Positions 9,617 to 19,245 of a DNA stretch of 64,000 bases are shown here, piece after piece. The translations under genes were made by a program, and so were the position numbers. Position 1 is the first letter of the stretch, and the number at the start of each line of letters is the position of its first letter. Below the pieces are notes generated by a model. That model ran no database searches. It was not told the DNA's origin and saw only the letters and a list, made by a program, of their open reading frames with translations. This DNA comes from Rhizobium sp. TH135 (GTDB lineage: Bacteria; Pseudomonadota; Alphaproteobacteria; Rhizobiales; Rhizobiaceae): the NCBI RefSeq assembly GCF_002855515.1, contig NZ_PKRP01000005.1:62001-126000 (forward strand), written 5' to 3'.

Positions 9617-9707
9617 GAACTTATTGTTAGCAGCCCATCATTGGACTTCAAGCCGCGAGAGGGTACATTCGCAGCAACGAGGTGGGACATAAAAAAGCGG
9701 GTCGACA

Positions 9708-10478
9708 ATGAAATCACTGCAGATTGAAGTTTTCATCTGCCGAAGTGACAACTTCGGCGTACTTCTTCACTGCCCGGAAACGGGCGAGACGGCGACAATC
9801 GATGCGCCGGAACTCGATCCGATCGTCAAGGCGGCGGAGAAGCGCGGATGGACGATCACCCATGTCCTGACCACGCATCACCATGGCGACCACGTCGAGG
9901 CCAATCTGGCGCTGAAGGATAAATACGGCTGCGAGATCATCGGCCCGCGCAACGAGGCTGCCGCGATCCCCGGCATCGACCGGACCGTCGGTGACGGTGA
10001 CGAATTCACTTTCGGCAAACGGCCGGTGCGTGTCATCGAAACGCCGGGGCATACGGCAGGGCATATCTGCTACCACTTCCCCGACGACATGCTGCTCTTT
10101 GCCGCCGACACGCTGTTTGCGCTCGGCTGTGGACGGCTGTTCGAACGCTCGGCGCTCGACATGTGGCATTCGCTGCAGAAACTTGCCGCTCTGCCCGACG
10201 AAACGATCGTCTATTTCGGCCATGAATACACGCTTTCCAATGCGCGTTTTGCCGTGACCATCGACCCTGACAACATGCGGCTCAGGTCAAGGGCGGAACT
10301 GATCGAATCCCAGCGAGCACGCGGCGACTTCACCATTCCGACGACGATCGGGCTGGAGAAGGAAACCAACCCCTTCCTGCGCGCCGGCGACCCGGATGTG
10401 CGCCGGACACTCGGCATGGAAGGTGCGACCAATGACGAGGTCTTCGCCGAGATCCGCAAACGCAAGGACACATTTTGA
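9708..10478 (+). CDS. gloB: Hydroxyacylglutathione hydrolase (glyoxalase II)
   Basis: This enzyme cleaves S-D-lactoylglutathione to D-lactate and glutathione, the second step of methylglyoxal detoxification. The protein has 256 residues with the metallo-beta-lactamase signature THHHGDH near residue 55, a [10 protein letters not shown] block supplying further metal His ligands, the Asp in [16 protein letters not shown], and a C-terminal His in FGHEYT. The C-terminal helical domain (NPFLRA) binds glutathione in the family. It overlaps the next gene in a TGATG junction. Confidence 0.95.
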   Translation: MKSLQIEVFICRSDNFGVLLHCPETGETATIDAPELDPIVKAAEKRGWTITHVLTTHHHGDHVEANLALKDKYGCEIIGPRNEAAAIPGIDRTVGDGDEFTFGKRPVRVIETPGHTAGHICYHFPDDMLLFAADTLFALGCGRLFERSALDMWHSLQKLAALPDETIVYFGHEYTLSNARFAVTIDPDNMRLRSRAELIESQRARGDFTIPTTIGLEKETNPFLRAGDPDVRRTLGMEGATNDEVFAEIRKRKDTF

Positions 10479-10906
10479 TGCAGGCAGCCGACATCATCGA
10501 ATCCCTCGGCATGCAGCGCCATCCCGAGGGTGGCTGGTATGTGGAGACGTATCGCGACGAACACGGCGGCCCGCGCGGCCATTCGACGGCGATCTACTAC
10601 CTGTTGGAGAAGGGCGAGAGATCGCACTGGCACAAGGTGAAGGACGCAGCCGAAGCCTGGCACTATTATGCAGGCGCGCCGCTCGCGCTGCATCGGTCGA
10701 AAGACGGTGTGCATCAGGAGACGGTGGTGCTGGGTCTCGACCTGGCCGCAGGCGAGCGCCCCCAGGCGATCATCGATGCAGACGAATGGCAGGCAGCTGA
10801 AAGCCTCGGTGACTTCACCCTGGTCGGCTGCACCGTCGCCCCCGGCTTCGACTTCGCGGTCTTCGAGATGGCGCCGCCCGGTTGGGCCCCTGGCCAGTCA
10901 GCCTGA
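10478..10906 (+). CDS. Cupin, DUF985 family
   Basis: A 142-residue single-domain cupin. It opens with the family block HPEGGWYVETYR, followed by STAIYYLLEKGERSHWHK, containing the metal-site His residues, and ends with VAPGFDFAVFEMA. DUF985 proteins (yeast YML079-like) form cupin barrels with unknown ligands. The ATG at 10478-10480 overlaps the gloB stop, so the two are translated together, which hints at a role in small-molecule detoxification; that link is inference. Confidence 0.88.
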   Translation: MQAADIIESLGMQRHPEGGWYVETYRDEHGGPRGHSTAIYYLLEKGERSHWHKVKDAAEAWHYYAGAPLALHRSKDGVHQETVVLGLDLAAGERPQAIIDADEWQAAESLGDFTLVGCTVAPGFDFAVFEMAPPGWAPGQSA

Positions 10907-10909
10907 AGG

Positions 10910-11551
10910 TCAGGCCTCGGAGAGTGTCAGCATCAGGATCACCTGCGCTGCATAATAGGTGACCCAGACGAAATAGGCAGCGGCACCATCGATCCTGTGG
11001 CCAGGCCCTGTCCAGTATTTCCGGATCGTCAGCACGATGTCGGAGAGGATGAATAGGGTCGCGCCGACGAAGACCAGCGGATTGGCAAGGCCGAGCGTCA
11101 GCCAGACAAGCACCATGAACAAGAGCACATAAATGCCGATCGGGAGCGCCAGCCTCCCAGCCGGCCTCCAGATGCGCATGAGAACGCCTGTTGTCACGAG
11201 TGCCACGAGCAGGCCGGCCACCGCCCGCCACGGTTCGGCAAAGGCGATCTCTGGATCGGTGATGGTGGCGAGTAGCACGACATAGGCGACATGCGCAGAC
11301 AGGAAGGACGCGACCCCGCCGACAAAGGCACGATCCCCCTCGAAGGCGAGCGACCAGTCACCCAGCGCGCCGAGCGCAAGTGCGGCGACCAGCAGAGGAT
11401 GGGCATCGATGAGAAAGGCGTAGAGGGCAAGCAGCAGGACAGGCAGCGTCTTCCAGACGGCGCGGAACACGGTCTTGTCCTGCGGCAGGATCCAGAGATA
11501 GCTGGTACCGAGCGCGACCGAGAGACAGAGGATGCCGGTCGCAGTCGCCAT
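10910..11551 (-). CDS. YhhN/TMEM86-family membrane protein
   Basis: A 213-residue protein of about seven to eight hydrophobic spans with the YhhN family pattern: LGALGDWSLAFEG near residue 62 and a late LFILSDIVLTIRKY block with conserved acidic residues. Human TMEM86B of this family is a lysoplasmalogenase; bacterial members are mostly uncharacterised. It ends 4 bp from the convergent cupin gene. A Glu/Asp-based active site is inferred from the family only. Confidence 0.85.
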   Translation of the reverse strand: MATATGILCLSVALGTSYLWILPQDKTVFRAVWKTLPVLLLALYAFLIDAHPLLVAALALGALGDWSLAFEGDRAFVGGVASFLSAHVAYVVLLATITDPEIAFAEPWRAVAGLLVALVTTGVLMRIWRPAGRLALPIGIYVLLFMVLVWLTLGLANPLVFVGATLFILSDIVLTIRKYWTGPGHRIDGAAAYFVWVTYYAAQVILMLTLSEA

Positions 11552-11561
11552 TCAATCCCCC

Positions 11562-12440
11562 TCAGGTCGGCCGTTCCGTTTTCCTGAAAACCATATCGCG
11601 AGCGGCGAGCACGGCGCCACCGGTGATGAGCAGGCAGGACAGGCCAATTCTGACGCTAATCTCGCCAAAGCCAAAAATGATCAGGATCAGCGTCGAGAGA
11701 AGCGGTGCCGCATAGCTGGATGCGCCGAGAATCTGGATGTCGCCGTTCTTCACGCCATAGTCCCAGACATAGAAGGCAAGCCCGACCGGCAGCAGCCCAA
11801 GACCAACCACCGCCGCCCATTGCCCTGTCGTATCCGGCCAGACGGTGGTCTCCAGCGCCAGATGGCAGACGAGCGACAGGATTGAGGTGGCAAGGCAGAA
11901 GCCGGTGACCACATCGGTCGAGACCTTCTCGAACTTGCGGCTGACAAGCGAATAGGCAGCCCAGGTGAAAGCGCAGAGAAAGGCGGTGAAATAGCCGAGG
12001 CTATAGGCCGGATCGAAGGCAAAGCCGTTCTTGCCGACGATCAGCACGGTGCCTGCAAGACCGCAGAGCGCACCGACGATGTGATGCCAGCCGAGCCTCT
12101 CGCCCGGCAGAAGGGCAGAGCCGACGACAATTAAGAGCGGCCAAAGATAGGCAATGAGCCCGGCCTCGACGGCTGGCGCATTCCTGAGGGCCGTGAAATA
12201 CAAAAAGTGGTAGCCGAAGAGGCCACCGACGCCAGCGAGCCAGACCTTCGGTGGCTGGCGCAATTCCTTCAACCGTTCCGGTCGGGCAATGAACAGCGCG
12301 ATGCCGGGAAGGCTGCCGATCGCAAAGGTGATCGCGGAGAGCTGGAAAGGCGGCATGGTGCCGGAGGCTGCCGTCATAAGGGCGAGGAAGGACCACATCA
12401 GGATCGCCGTGAACCCGATGAGCGTTGCCTTGGTCTTCAT
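11562..12440 (-). CDS. EamA-type drug/metabolite transporter, YddG-like
   Basis: A 292-residue protein with ten predicted hydrophobic helices in two EamA repeats. The opening MKTKATLIGFTAILMWSFLA and the overall pattern resemble E. coli YddG, an exporter of aromatic amino acids and other compounds. The second repeat is seen as FLCAFTWAAYSLVSRKF. It follows the YhhN-like gene by 10 bp in reading order and may be cotranscribed with it. Substrate assignment is tentative. Confidence 0.85.
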   Translation of the reverse strand: MKTKATLIGFTAILMWSFLALMTAASGTMPPFQLSAITFAIGSLPGIALFIARPERLKELRQPPKVWLAGVGGLFGYHFLYFTALRNAPAVEAGLIAYLWPLLIVVGSALLPGERLGWHHIVGALCGLAGTVLIVGKNGFAFDPAYSLGYFTAFLCAFTWAAYSLVSRKFEKVSTDVVTGFCLATSILSLVCHLALETTVWPDTTGQWAAVVGLGLLPVGLAFYVWDYGVKNGDIQILGASSYAAPLLSTLILIIFGFGEISVRIGLSCLLITGGAVLAARDMVFRKTERPT

Positions 12441-12473
12441 GAAATCCCCTGATGCGGGGCCCGCCCGCTGAAA

Positions 12474-13235
12474 CTAGCCGTCGAACTTTTCTGCGGTCAC
12501 ATGCACCGTCCCGTAGCGGGTCGGGATCTTCGCATAGACTGGAGCATATAGCTTCAGCGTCGCCGTCTTGGCAAACCAGATCTCCATGCCGGTAACCGAC
12601 TTCAGATATTCGATGTCCTTGCGTCCCTTGCGATAGCCGGACTTCGGCACGTAGCGCACGGAACAGACGATCGCCTCGCCCCTGGCGCGGCCCGCAGAGA
12701 AGCTCTCGGAGCGATTGGGGGAGAGCACCAGATCCATCCGGCTCTCACCGTCATAGACTGGCAGCGTCTGCGCGCAGACATCCGCATCGCCGGGAATGAG
12801 CAGGGCGCCGATCGGATCGAAGACCGACCGCAGATCGGCTGGCGGAACCGGCACCCAGCTATCCGGCTTCGGCCGCTCCGGCGTCACCTTGGTTTCCACC
12901 ACATTGCCCCCGGCAAAAAGCACCTCGTAGACATGATTGCGCTTGCCACTCTTGTAATCGAGCACATAGCGCTCCGGGCTCATGGCTCCGCCGGACATGC
13001 GGCCAGACACGGTGCTGTCGGCAGAAACCTCGCGCACGATGTCGACCAGGCTCGATGAATGAAACTGGCCGGAAATCGTGTAGCGTTCGTTTTCGACGGC
13101 TGTCTGGAATGTCATGCGGGCAATCGGCAAGACACCGAGAGAAACCTTGTAGGACGTGTCGTAGCGATAGTCGGCAGCCCCGGCATTACCGGCGACAAGG
13201 ACGAGGAAGGCGGTCAGGAAGCCGGTCGGACGCAA
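12474..13235 (-). CDS. DUF3108-family periplasmic protein
   Basis: A 253-residue protein with a cleavable signal peptide (FLTAFLVLVAGNAGAA, cleavage probably after GNAGA). The following ADYRYDTSYKVSLGVLPIARM block and the beta-rich body match the DUF3108 family of Rhizobiales. Family members are secreted or periplasmic proteins of unknown function. It is divergent from rpmB with 239 bp between. Confidence 0.8.
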   Translation of the reverse strand: MRPTGFLTAFLVLVAGNAGAADYRYDTSYKVSLGVLPIARMTFQTAVENERYTISGQFHSSSLVDIVREVSADSTVSGRMSGGAMSPERYVLDYKSGKRNHVYEVLFAGGNVVETKVTPERPKPDSWVPVPPADLRSVFDPIGALLIPGDADVCAQTLPVYDGESRMDLVLSPNRSESFSAGRARGEAIVCSVRYVPKSGYRKGRKDIEYLKSVTGMEIWFAKTATLKLYAPVYAKIPTRYGTVHVTAEKFDG

Positions 13236-13355
13236 AGGCCATCTCCATCAGGGGAATGCCGGCGAACCGGCTTCGAGAACATGCAGTCTCGCCGTGGACT
13301 GTGGCAAGAAAATATCCTACACCCGCCCTGCCGCCCGGAAAATCCAAGGTTTGGC

Positions 13356-13384
13356 TTGACGCGCCGGTTCTCACTGACTATAGA
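13356..13384 (+). promoter_or_regulatory. Sigma-70-type promoter for rpmB
   Basis: A -35 TTGACG at 13356-13361 and a -10 TATAGA at 13379-13384 are separated by exactly 17 bp. They lie about 90 bp before the rpmB start. This is the clearest vegetative promoter in the window and fits a highly expressed ribosomal protein gene. The rest of the gap 13236-13474 shows nothing else I recognise. Confidence 0.65.
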
Positions 13385-13474
13385 ACCGCAACTTTCCAAT
13401 CAGACGCTGTTGGATTGCCTCGCCGGCATTTGGCCGGAAGCGATGCGATGGCCTAGAAAAACAATAGGTGTACC

Positions 13475-13765
13475 ATGTCCCGCAGTTGCGAATTGACCGG
13501 CAAGGGCGTCCAGTCGGGCAACAACGTGAGCCACGCGAACAACAAGACCAAGCGCCGGTTCCTTCCGAACCTGTGCGACGTCACGCTGATCTCGGACGCT
13601 CTGAACCAGCGCTTCCGCCTGCGCGTTTCGGCTGCTGCCCTGCGCACGGTCGAGCATCGCGGTGGTCTCGACGCATTCCTGATCAAGGCTTCTGAAAACG
13701 ACCTGAGCATGCGCGCTCGTCTGCTGCGTCGCCAGATCGTCAAGAAGACCGCTGAAGCCGCTTAA
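13475..13765 (+). CDS. rpmB: 50S ribosomal protein L28
   Basis: A 96-residue basic protein with the L28 pattern: C-E-L-T-G-K-G near residue 5, [18 protein letters not shown], and a C-terminal [16 protein letters not shown]. Alphaproteobacterial L28 is about 97 residues, so it is full length. It is a component of the large ribosomal subunit. It stands alone with its own promoter and a downstream UUCG-capped terminator. Confidence 0.97.
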   Translation: MSRSCELTGKGVQSGNNVSHANNKTKRRFLPNLCDVTLISDALNQRFRLRVSAAALRTVEHRGGLDAFLIKASENDLSMRARLLRRQIVKKTAEAA

Positions 13766-13792
13766 TAGCGTCATTCGGCCAGACTTTCGAAA

Positions 13793-13823
13793 GGCTTGAC
13801 CGGTTCGCCGGGCAAGCCTTTTC
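13793..13823 (+). terminator. Rho-independent terminator after rpmB
   Basis: The stem GGCTTG-A-CCGG pairs with CCGG-G-CAAGCC around a TTCG tetraloop, with one internal A/G mismatch. It is followed by TTTTCGTTT. It lies 27 bp past the rpmB stop. Confidence 0.75.
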
Positions 13824-13892
13824 GTTTGGGATGTTCATGCAGGCCACATGCCTGGCATGCGCGTCCGCCCTTTACAAGTATTGTCCCTCCAA

Positions 13893-13922
13893 CTGGTGGC
13901 ATCACCCAGGATAAAAAAATGC
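13893..13922 (+). promoter_or_regulatory. Possible preQ1-I-like riboswitch at the queuosine transporter start
   Basis: A short stem CTGG (13893-13896) / CCAG (13906-13909) is followed by an A-rich tail GATAAAAAA that runs straight into the start codon. The loop contains GCAT (13899-13902), which is complementary to ATGC at 13919-13922, the start codon plus one base. A stem, an A-rich strand and a loop-tail pairing are the elements of the preQ1-I aptamer, and the gene downstream imports queuosine precursors. The Shine-Dalgarno AGGA overlaps the stem. A competing simple hairpin (CTGGTG with CA-C-CCAG) is also possible, and P1 has only 4 bp, so this is a candidate only. Confidence 0.4.
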
Positions 13923-14557
13923 TGAACAAGCGCTATTTCTTTATCTACAGCCTGCTGATGACGGCCGTCGTGGTCGCATCGAACTTCCTCGTCCAGCACC
14001 CGGTCAACGGTGTCCTGGCCGGCATCAATCTCGCCGATCTGCTGACCTTCGGCGCATTCACATATCCGATCGCCTTCCTCGTCACCGACCTGACCAACCG
14101 TCAGTTTGGCCCTCAGGTTGCGCGCCGCGTGGTGCTTGTCGGTTTCATTGCCGGCGTTCTCCTGTCGATCCTGCTTGCCACGCCGCGCATCGCGGTCGCC
14201 TCGGGCACGGCCTTCCTGATCGGCCAGCTGCTCGACATCTCGGTCTTCAACCGCCTGCGCCAGCAGTCCTGGTGGAAGGCGCCGCTGATGGGCTCTCTGA
14301 TCGGCTCGGCATTCGACACGGTGATCTTCTTCTCACTGTCCTTCGCACCCGTCTTCGGCTTCATCGGCCCGAATGACGACTTCGCGATCGCCGCCGCCCC
14401 GATCCTCGGAGTCATGTCGGCGGAAGCACCGCGCTGGATCTCCTGGGCGATCGCCGACTTCGGCGTGAAGATGCTGATCGGCGTGATCATGCTTCTGCCC
14501 TACGGCGCCTTGATGAGCGTTGTACGGCCCATGCCGACGGCCGCCCGCTCGGTCTGA
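13919..14557 (+). CDS. yhhQ: Queuosine precursor transporter (YhhQ/VUT family)
   Basis: A 212-residue membrane protein with about six helices. The family pattern is visible in NFLVQHPVNG, LTFGAFTYPIAFLVTDLTNRQFG (near residues 40-62) and SLIGSAFDTVIFF. YhhQ imports preQ0 or preQ1 for synthesis of the tRNA base queuosine. I placed the start at the ATG 13919 (MLNKRYFF), which has AGGA seven bases upstream; the frame is open further upstream but that part is not family-like. It follows the rpmB terminator. Confidence 0.9.
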   Translation: MLNKRYFFIYSLLMTAVVVASNFLVQHPVNGVLAGINLADLLTFGAFTYPIAFLVTDLTNRQFGPQVARRVVLVGFIAGVLLSILLATPRIAVASGTAFLIGQLLDISVFNRLRQQSWWKAPLMGSLIGSAFDTVIFFSLSFAPVFGFIGPNDDFAIAAAPILGVMSAEAPRWISWAIADFGVKMLIGVIMLLPYGALMSVVRPMPTAARSV

Positions 14558-14573
14558 GGCGTCTAAAAGCCTT

Positions 14574-14606
14574 GGAGAGCCGAGATCACGCAGATCCCGG
14601 CTCTCC
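14574..14606. terminator. Long inverted repeat between convergent genes
   Basis: GGAGAGCCG pairs with CGGCTCTCC, and an inner GATC/GATC pair extends it with one mismatch. It overlaps the last codons of the minus-strand gene ending at 14586. In the minus direction it is followed by a CTTTTAG run, so it may end that transcript. The T run is short. Confidence 0.45.
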
Positions 14607-15131
14607 GCGCTCGCGCAAAAGCACGTCGAGGGCTTGCTGCGCCCTCTCCTCGCAGGAGAAAGCTGGAGAAGACAGCCTCGTTCGGGATCTCCTTCCGAAC
14701 AGGGTGAGCACCAGACGAAAGAGCGGATCCTCCGGCGCCGGAATAGGCGTATTCAGCTGAATGACGATGTGCCAACTCTCGCCCGAGTCTGATGTGTCTG
14801 ATTTGATGACCTGACAGTCACCGTCTTCTGATGACACCTGGAAAAGGTGTCGGCGATCGAACAGCCGTTGCTCCACGTCGATGATGCCAGGACGAACGGT
14901 CCAGCGCTCATCTGGTCCGGCGACTGAAAAAGCCAGGAAGCTCAGCAAAACACCCGAACCGCCGACAACAATGATGGCGAAGAACGGTGTCAACGTTGAG
15001 AAAGGCCACAGGCCTCCTCCCAACTCACCCCACAACACCAACAGCAGCCCAACCGCCAAACAGGCCAGCAACACGCGCAGGGGCGTGGGGATGGACTGAC
15101 TGACGGTGATCTCCTGATCCTGTGCGCTCAA
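14586..15131 (-). CDS. Two-span membrane protein of unknown function
   Basis: A 181-residue protein with two hydrophobic segments near residues 17-36 and 47-68 and a cytoplasmic-looking polar C-terminal domain with alternating beta-type segments (SWHIVIQLNTPIP). The layout resembles small PH-like or DUF2244-type membrane proteins, but I cannot name a family with confidence. It is convergent with the yhhQ-type gene. The gap 15132-15276 upstream contains nothing I recognise. Confidence 0.65.
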   Translation of the reverse strand: MSAQDQEITVSQSIPTPLRVLLACLAVGLLLVLWGELGGGLWPFSTLTPFFAIIVVGGSGVLLSFLAFSVAGPDERWTVRPGIIDVEQRLFDRRHLFQVSSEDGDCQVIKSDTSDSGESWHIVIQLNTPIPAPEDPLFRLVLTLFGRRSRTRLSSPAFSCEERAQQALDVLLRERGEPGSA

Positions 15132-15276
15132 ATTGGCCCTGTCCTTGCCAATATCGGGACCAGCCTGATTGGGATTGGCATAAATGACAACCGCACGGCA
15201 GGGTCGCGACAGGGGATCTTAGCTTGTCCGTTAACAGGTGCTTTTCGAAAGCGCGGGAAAATGCGCCCGACATGCG

Positions 15277-16293
15277 TCACTTGTCCAAGCGGAACTCAAG
15301 CATGAGGCTGCGCTGCAGGATCGAATGATTGTCGTCTGACACGACGATAAGGCGGACGGAGCCGTCCGCCTCAGGGATGGCGTCGAGGCCTTCCATATTG
15401 TCGATCTGCGAGCGGTAATTCGCTTCGAACAGGATTTCTCCGTCGACCACGGCATCCGGCCTTAGGCTCGCGCCTTCGATACGGCGCAGCCGCATGCCGA
15501 CACCGGTCGCGATCGAGAAGCGGCGTTCGAGCAGAAGAAGATCGCCATCGGGGAGGAAGGCGGCATCGGTGATCTCGAAGTCGTCACGTGGGCGCACGCG
15601 AAACTCGCCGACGAGCGGTCCACCGACGATGGCGGCATACAGATTGCCGTTCTCGTCGAAGCTCTTCTCCGAGATTGCGACCAGCGCACCCTCTACGGGG
15701 CTGCCCTTGGGCGCAATCACGAGGGATTCGAAACCGCCATTGCTGTGCAGGATGTCGAGATCGAAGGGGAAGGCGAGCGGAGCGGACGGCAGCGCCTTGC
15801 CGAGATCGGAGAGCGGTGCATAGGCGAGAACACGATGGCGCTGCTCGAAGCCGACAAAGCCGCGATCACCATCCAGAGCGAGGCTCTCGGCATCGACCTG
15901 GAACTTGCTCCGGCTCTCGCGTCCCGAGGCGTCGAGGAGCGGCGCGAGACGCACAGCCTCGACCCCGGACAGGCGCCCCTCGGCATCGCGCAGGATGCGG
16001 CCCTCGATCCAGTAGCCGGTGTCGAAGACGCCGAGGAAGGATTTGTCGTCGCGGAAGCGGATCGACGAAAACGCGCCGAAGAGTGGCTCCGGCGAGGAAA
16101 GCTCGATGCCGCCGAGAAAAGTGAGGCCCGGGGCCACCGTCGGATTGCCGCCGAGATCGTCGATCACGCTGCTTTCAACCGCGATCGGCAGCATTTCACC
16201 TGGGGGTATCGTAGCCGGCGTGCAGGACGCGAGCGCTACAAGGGCGGAGAGCGCGCAGGCGCTCACCAGCATCCGTGCTGATCGCTCAGGCAC
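15277..16293 (-). CDS. Esterase-like/phytase-like lipoprotein
   Basis: The body has the pattern of the 'esterase-like activity of phytase' family: [20 protein letters not shown], a FDTGYW block, [17 protein letters not shown] and [11 protein letters not shown], consistent with a beta-propeller. A lipobox LASC with a short hydrophobic stretch marks it as a lipoprotein. I prefer the GTG at 16293, which overlaps the cobT end by 8 bp and gives an Arg-containing n-region (MPERSAR); the ATG at 16272 would start directly at the hydrophobic part. Substrate unknown. Confidence 0.8.
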   Translation of the reverse strand: MPERSARMLVSACALSALVALASCTPATIPPGEMLPIAVESSVIDDLGGNPTVAPGLTFLGGIELSSPEPLFGAFSSIRFRDDKSFLGVFDTGYWIEGRILRDAEGRLSGVEAVRLAPLLDASGRESRSKFQVDAESLALDGDRGFVGFEQRHRVLAYAPLSDLGKALPSAPLAFPFDLDILHSNGGFESLVIAPKGSPVEGALVAISEKSFDENGNLYAAIVGGPLVGEFRVRPRDDFEITDAAFLPDGDLLLLERRFSIATGVGMRLRRIEGASLRPDAVVDGEILFEANYRSQIDNMEGLDAIPEADGSVRLIVVSDDNHSILQRSLMLEFRLDK

Positions 16294-18181
16294 GCAGGCG
16301 CGCCCGGCCTGTGCCGCCAGAGGGCTTTTCCTCGAAGAGCGAGGCAAGCTGTTCAGTCATTGCACCGGCCAGTTCATCGGCATCAACGATGGTGACGGCG
16401 CGGCGATAATAGCGCGTGACGTCGTGGCCAATACCGATGGCGAGCAGCTCTACCGGCGAACGGGTTTCGATCTGCTCGATGACGGCGCGCAGATGGCGCT
16501 CCAGATAGTTGCCGGGGTTCACCGACAGCGTCGAATCGTCGACCGGTGCGCCGTCCGAGATCATCATCAGGATCTTGCGCTGCTCACGGCGGCCGATCAG
16601 ACGGTTATGCGCCCACATCAGCGCTTCACCGTCGATGTTTTCCTTGAGCAGGCCTTCGCGCATCATCAGGCCGAGATTGCGCCGCGACCGGCGCCAGGGG
16701 GCGTCCGCCGACTTGTAGATGATGTGGCGCAGGTCGTTGAGGCGACCAGGCGCTGGCGGCTTGCCGCCTGCGAGCCACTTCTCTCTGGACTGTCCGCCCT
16801 TCCAGGCCTTGGTGGTGAAGCCGAGGATCTCGACCTTGACGCCGCAACGCTCAAGCGTGCGGGCGAGAATATCGGCGCAGGAGGCGGCAACCGTGATCGG
16901 ACGGCCGCGCATCGAGCCGGAATTGTCGATGACCAGCGTCACGATGGTATCGCGGAACTTGGTGTCCTTCTCCTTTTTGAAGGAGAGCGGCTGCATGGGA
17001 TCGATGATCAGGCGCGTCAGGCGCGCCGGATCGAGGTAACCCTCTTCGAGATCGAAGTCCCAGGACCGGTTCTGCTGCGCCATCAGGCGGCGCTGCAGAC
17101 GGTTGGCCAGACGACCGACGGCGCCCTGCAAGTGGGCAAGCTGCTTGTCGAGGAAGGCGCGCAGGCGGTCGAGTTCGGCCTCGTCGCAGAGTTCTTCCGC
17201 GGTGATTTCCTCGTCGAATTCCTGTGTGAAGATCTTGTAGTCGACCTTCTCGTTGAAATCGTCGAAGGGGGTCGCCGGACGGCGCATTTCGCCAGGCGTC
17301 TCGCTGTCGTCGTCGCCTTCGTCCGACATCTCTTCTTCGGAGATCTCGGCACCATCCATCTCGCCGTCGTCGAGCTGTTCCTGCGAGGCTTCGCTTTCTT
17401 CCGCCGGGGCGGAATCCTGACCGGCCTCGTCTTCCGACGACTCTTGGTCCTGCTCGCCGCTGCGCGGCTGCTCCTCGTCGGTAGACTGCTCGTCCTCGCT
17501 CTGCTCCTGATCGTCCCCCATGTCCTCAGCCATTTCCATGGCCGACAGCATGTGGCGGATCACGCGGGAGAAGGCCTGCTGGTCTTCGATGACGGTCGCG
17601 AGGTTATCGAGGTCGGCACCGGCCTTATCCTCGATGAACGGGCGCCAGAGGTCGAGCACCTTACCGGCAGACTCAGGGGCCTTCTGGCCGGTGAGCTTTT
17701 CGCGCACCAGCATGGCAACAGCTTCGCCGATCGGCGCATCTTCCTGACGGCTGATGGTCGAGAAATTGGCTTTCGCATATTTCTCGGTGTTCATCGACTG
17801 GATGTTCGAGGCGACGCCGGGCATGCGCAACGAGCCGAGCGACTCGACGCGTGCCTGTTCGACCGCGTCGAAGATGGCGCGGGCATCGGCACCCTGGGGC
17901 GCCATGCTGGCATGCACCTTCTGGTCATGGCAGGCGATCCGAAGCGCCATGCTGTCGCCGAGACCACGGGTCACGGCGAGTTCATGGGCGGTCGGACGCT
18001 TGGAGATATCCGGCAGGCGGATCCGCTCGCCGGCAATGCCGGGGCGGTCATTGGCGAAGGCGACCTCGACCTGCGGGTCACCCGCGATCGAGCGCACGCA
18101 GCCGGTGATGGCACGGCGCAGCGGCTCGGTATCCACGCCGCCGCCAGCCTTGGCCTTCGAATTGTCGCCGCGCCCTGCCAT
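16286..18181 (-). CDS. cobT: Aerobic cobaltochelatase subunit CobT
   Basis: CobT works with CobS and CobN to insert cobalt into hydrogenobyrinate a,c-diamide in aerobic cobalamin synthesis. The 631-residue protein has an N-terminal domain, a long acidic Glu/Asp/Ser/Gln-rich linker at about residues 215-285, and a C-terminal von Willebrand A domain with the MIDAS motif DNSGSM. Acidic linkers and VWA domains are typical of CobT. The gene follows cobS by 12 bp on the same strand. Confidence 0.95.
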   Translation of the reverse strand: MAGRGDNSKAKAGGGVDTEPLRRAITGCVRSIAGDPQVEVAFANDRPGIAGERIRLPDISKRPTAHELAVTRGLGDSMALRIACHDQKVHASMAPQGADARAIFDAVEQARVESLGSLRMPGVASNIQSMNTEKYAKANFSTISRQEDAPIGEAVAMLVREKLTGQKAPESAGKVLDLWRPFIEDKAGADLDNLATVIEDQQAFSRVIRHMLSAMEMAEDMGDDQEQSEDEQSTDEEQPRSGEQDQESSEDEAGQDSAPAEESEASQEQLDDGEMDGAEISEEEMSDEGDDDSETPGEMRRPATPFDDFNEKVDYKIFTQEFDEEITAEELCDEAELDRLRAFLDKQLAHLQGAVGRLANRLQRRLMAQQNRSWDFDLEEGYLDPARLTRLIIDPMQPLSFKKEKDTKFRDTIVTLVIDNSGSMRGRPITVAASCADILARTLERCGVKVEILGFTTKAWKGGQSREKWLAGGKPPAPGRLNDLRHIIYKSADAPWRRSRRNLGLMMREGLLKENIDGEALMWAHNRLIGRREQRKILMMISDGAPVDDSTLSVNPGNYLERHLRAVIEQIETRSPVELLAIGIGHDVTRYYRRAVTIVDADELAGAMTEQLASLFEEKPSGGTGRARLRA

Positions 18182-18193
18182 GCTTCTCAGTCC

Positions 18194-19186
18194 TTATGCG
18201 CCGAGTACGATATTGGCCGCACTTTCCTTGAGTTCCACGCCGAAGGCGCGCTGATACTGCTCGGCGACCAGCGTACGCTCCAGCTCGTCACACTTGTTGA
18301 GGAAGGTGACGCGGAAGGCAAAGGCGACATCGCCGAAGATCTCGGCGTTTTCGGCCCAGGTGATGACGGTACGCGGGCTCATGACGGTCGAGAGATCGCC
18401 ATTGACAAAAGCGGCGCGCGTGAGATCGGCAAGGCGGACCATGCGAGAGACCGTGTCGCGGCCCTCGGCGGTCGAGCCGAAGCTCTTCACCTTGGCGGAG
18501 ACGATGTCGACTTCCTTGTCATGCGGCAGGTAGTTCAGCGTGGTGACGATGGACCAACGGTCCATCTGCGCCTGGTTGATCTGCTGCGTGCCATGATAGA
18601 GGCCCGTCGTGTCGCCGAGGCCAACCGTGTTGGCGGTCGCGAAGATGCGGAAAGCAGGGTGAGGACGAATGACGCGGCTCTGGTCGAGCAGGGTCAGGCG
18701 GCCGGCCGATTCCAGAACGCGCTGGATGACGAACATGACATCCGGGCGGCCGGCATCGTATTCGTCGAAGACGAGCGCGACATTGTGCTGGTAGGCCCAG
18801 GGCAGGATGCCGTCCTTGAATTCGGTGATCTGCTTGCCGTCCTTGAGGACGATGGCGTCCTTGCCGACGAGATCGATACGGCTGACATGGCTGTCGAGGT
18901 TGACGCGGACGCAAGGCCAGTTGAGGCGGGCAGCGACCTGCTCGATATGCGTCGACTTGCCCGTGCCGTGGAAGCCGGAGACCATGACGCGGCGATTGTG
19001 CGCAAAGCCGGCGAGAATGGCGAGCGTGGTTTCACGGTCGAAGAGATAGTCCGGATCAAGATCCGGTACATAGGCGTCACCCTTGGAATAGGCAGGCACC
19101 CGGATGTCACTGTCGATACCAAACACTTCGCGCACCGACACGGTGGTGTCGGGGAGATTGGTAATATCAAGATCAATTTTGCTCAT
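18194..19186 (-). CDS. cobS: Aerobic cobaltochelatase subunit CobS (AAA+ ATPase)
   Basis: A 330-residue MoxR-like AAA+ ATPase that powers cobalt insertion with CobT and CobN. Walker [11 protein letters not shown] and Walker B LVFDEYD are visible, along with an arginine-finger region after [11 protein letters not shown]. The start ATG at 19184-19186 (MSKIDLD) has GGAGAAACG directly before it; 12 more open codons upstream lack support. CobN is not in the window. Confidence 0.95.
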   Translation of the reverse strand: MSKIDLDITNLPDTTVSVREVFGIDSDIRVPAYSKGDAYVPDLDPDYLFDRETTLAILAGFAHNRRVMVSGFHGTGKSTHIEQVAARLNWPCVRVNLDSHVSRIDLVGKDAIVLKDGKQITEFKDGILPWAYQHNVALVFDEYDAGRPDVMFVIQRVLESAGRLTLLDQSRVIRPHPAFRIFATANTVGLGDTTGLYHGTQQINQAQMDRWSIVTTLNYLPHDKEVDIVSAKVKSFGSTAEGRDTVSRMVRLADLTRAAFVNGDLSTVMSPRTVITWAENAEIFGDVAFAFRVTFLNKCDELERTLVAEQYQRAFGVELKESAANIVLGA

Positions 19187-19245
19187 CGTTTCTCCATGCC
19201 GGGCGCCACCGACCGGCCGCATCTCATCGCTGCTGTATGTTTGGA

